A stretch of 5,422 nucleotides of DNA from an uncultured Lachnospiraceae bacterium (GTDB taxonomy: Bacteria > Bacillota > Clostridia > Lachnospirales > Lachnospiraceae), in the NCBI GenBank assembly GCA_902766845.1, contig CACXFD010000172.1, forward strand, positions 1 to 5,422, in the 5' to 3' direction. The position numbers and the translations under genes were made by a program. Below the pieces are notes generated by a model. That model ran no database searches, was not told the origin of the DNA, and was given only the letters and a program-made list of their open reading frames with translations. Shown piece after piece: positions 4,830 to 5,422 of the stretch. How positions within the stretch are numbered: the first letter of the stretch is position 1; each line of letters opens with the position of its first letter.

Positions 4830-5422
4830 TGAGGCAGTTCTCCGATCTCCCCGTCAAGAACGGCGCGCAGGATCTTCAGGACCCCGCCGTTCACGTTGCT
4901 GTCCGTCAGGAAGCGGGCCGCCTCTTTCGCCGCGGGGACCGCGTTCGCGACCGCGTAGCTGTAGTAGGCGCGCTTCATCATCTCCACATCGTTCTGCTGG
5001 TCGCCGAAGACCATCGTCTCCTCCGGCAGGATGCCGAAGCTCTCCTGGAGCTCCCGCACCGCGCGGCCCTTGTTAGCCCCCATCTTCAGGAAATCCAGCC
5101 AGACGAGGCCGGAATAGCAGACCTGCATGCGGTCCTGCCAGCGTTCCTGCATGAAGCCGGCCACTTCCGGAATGCGGTCCCGGTGAAATGACACCGTCAG
5201 GATCTGCGCGCCCGGAATGACCGCATACAGATCCGGCACGATCTTGAGGTTGTATCCGTAATTGTCCCGCATCAGGCTGTGGAATGCCGGATCCTCCGAA
5301 TCCGTATACGACTCGCCGACCGTGTTGATCAGGCAGTCGATCTTCGGATCCACGGCCTTCATCTCCGTCAGCAGCTGCCGCGCGGTCTCCTCCTCGATGG
5401 TCCATGTCACGAGATCGCGTCC
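4826..5422 (-). CDS. Cof-type HAD-IIB family phosphatase, N-terminus missing
   Basis: Only the C-terminal 198 residues are in the window; the frame is still open at the right edge. A GTG at 5410 is inside the gene and is not a plausible start, because the HAD nucleophile motif (DxD) lies further upstream. What remains covers most of the type IIB cap domain and the end of the catalytic core: the motif III lysine in GANKG (K118 of the visible part) and motif IV FGDQQND (D141, N144, D145), which binds magnesium, followed by the conserved stretch AYYSYAVANAVPAAKEAA and a C-terminal VNGGVLKIL typical of Cof proteins. The family is usually 260-290 residues, so about 65-90 residues are missing. Members dephosphorylate sugar phosphates, pyridoxal phosphate, FMN and similar small molecules in the cytoplasm; the substrate cannot be told from sequence. 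Its stop overlaps the start of the parvulin-like gene by 4 nt, indicating a shared transcript. Confidence 0.93.
   Translation of the reverse strand, partial: GRDLVTWTIEEETARQLLTEMKAVDPKIDCLINTVGESYTDSEDPAFHSLMRDNYGYNLKIVPDLYAVIPGAQILTVSFHRDRIPEVAGFMQERWQDRMQVCYSGLVWLDFLKMGANKGRAVRELQESFGILPEETMVFGDQQNDVEMMKRAYYSYAVANAVPAAKEAARFLTDSNVNGGVLKILRAVLDGEIGELPQ

Overview
All coding in this GC-rich window (roughly 60% G+C by eye) runs on the minus strand, so transcription goes from right to left. The short 57-residue form of ribosomal protein S21, the clostridial style of the alanyl-tRNA synthetase, the membrane-anchored parvulin-like protein with a Tyr-Phe-Pro end, the AGGAGG-type ribosome binding sites and the sigma-A type promoters with extended -10 elements all fit a Gram-positive member of the Clostridia, probably a GC-rich Lachnospiraceae-like gut bacterium. 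That placement is inference, because no rRNA or other definitive marker is present.

Layout in the direction of transcription: (1) The C-terminal two thirds of a Cof-type HAD phosphatase (4826-5422, cut by the right edge) overlaps by 4 nt (ATGA) a membrane-anchored PpiC/parvulin-like protein (3828-4829). A GC-rich hairpin at 3738-3765 probably terminates this unit. (2) alaS (966-3620) starts at a TTG behind a strong AGGAGG site. Its likely promoter (3719-3747) has its -35 box inside the right arm of the preceding terminator, and the short leader contains GC-rich hairpins. (3) rpsU (651-824) has its own extended -10 promoter (900-927) and ends in a strong terminator (592-630); no terminator is visible between alaS and rpsU. 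(4) A small unrecognised gene (134-397, 87 aa) forms a self-contained unit: consensus promoter TTGACA-N17-TATAAT, a 9-bp hairpin next to its ribosome binding site, and a textbook terminator one base after the stop codon. (5) A further promoter (31-59) fires out of the left edge to a gene not in the window.

The recognised genes are housekeeping: tRNA charging with proofreading, ribosome function, extracytoplasmic protein folding and small-molecule dephosphorylation. I see no mobile element, CRISPR array, toxin-antitoxin pair, defence island, tRNA or rRNA. I do not find a previously undescribed system. The items most worth a second look are the strongly promoted small orphan gene with its leader hairpin, the compact terminator/promoter overlap before alaS, and the parvulin-like protein that lacks parts of the usual active-site signature. 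The long plus-strand open frames are antisense shadows of alaS and the parvulin-like gene.
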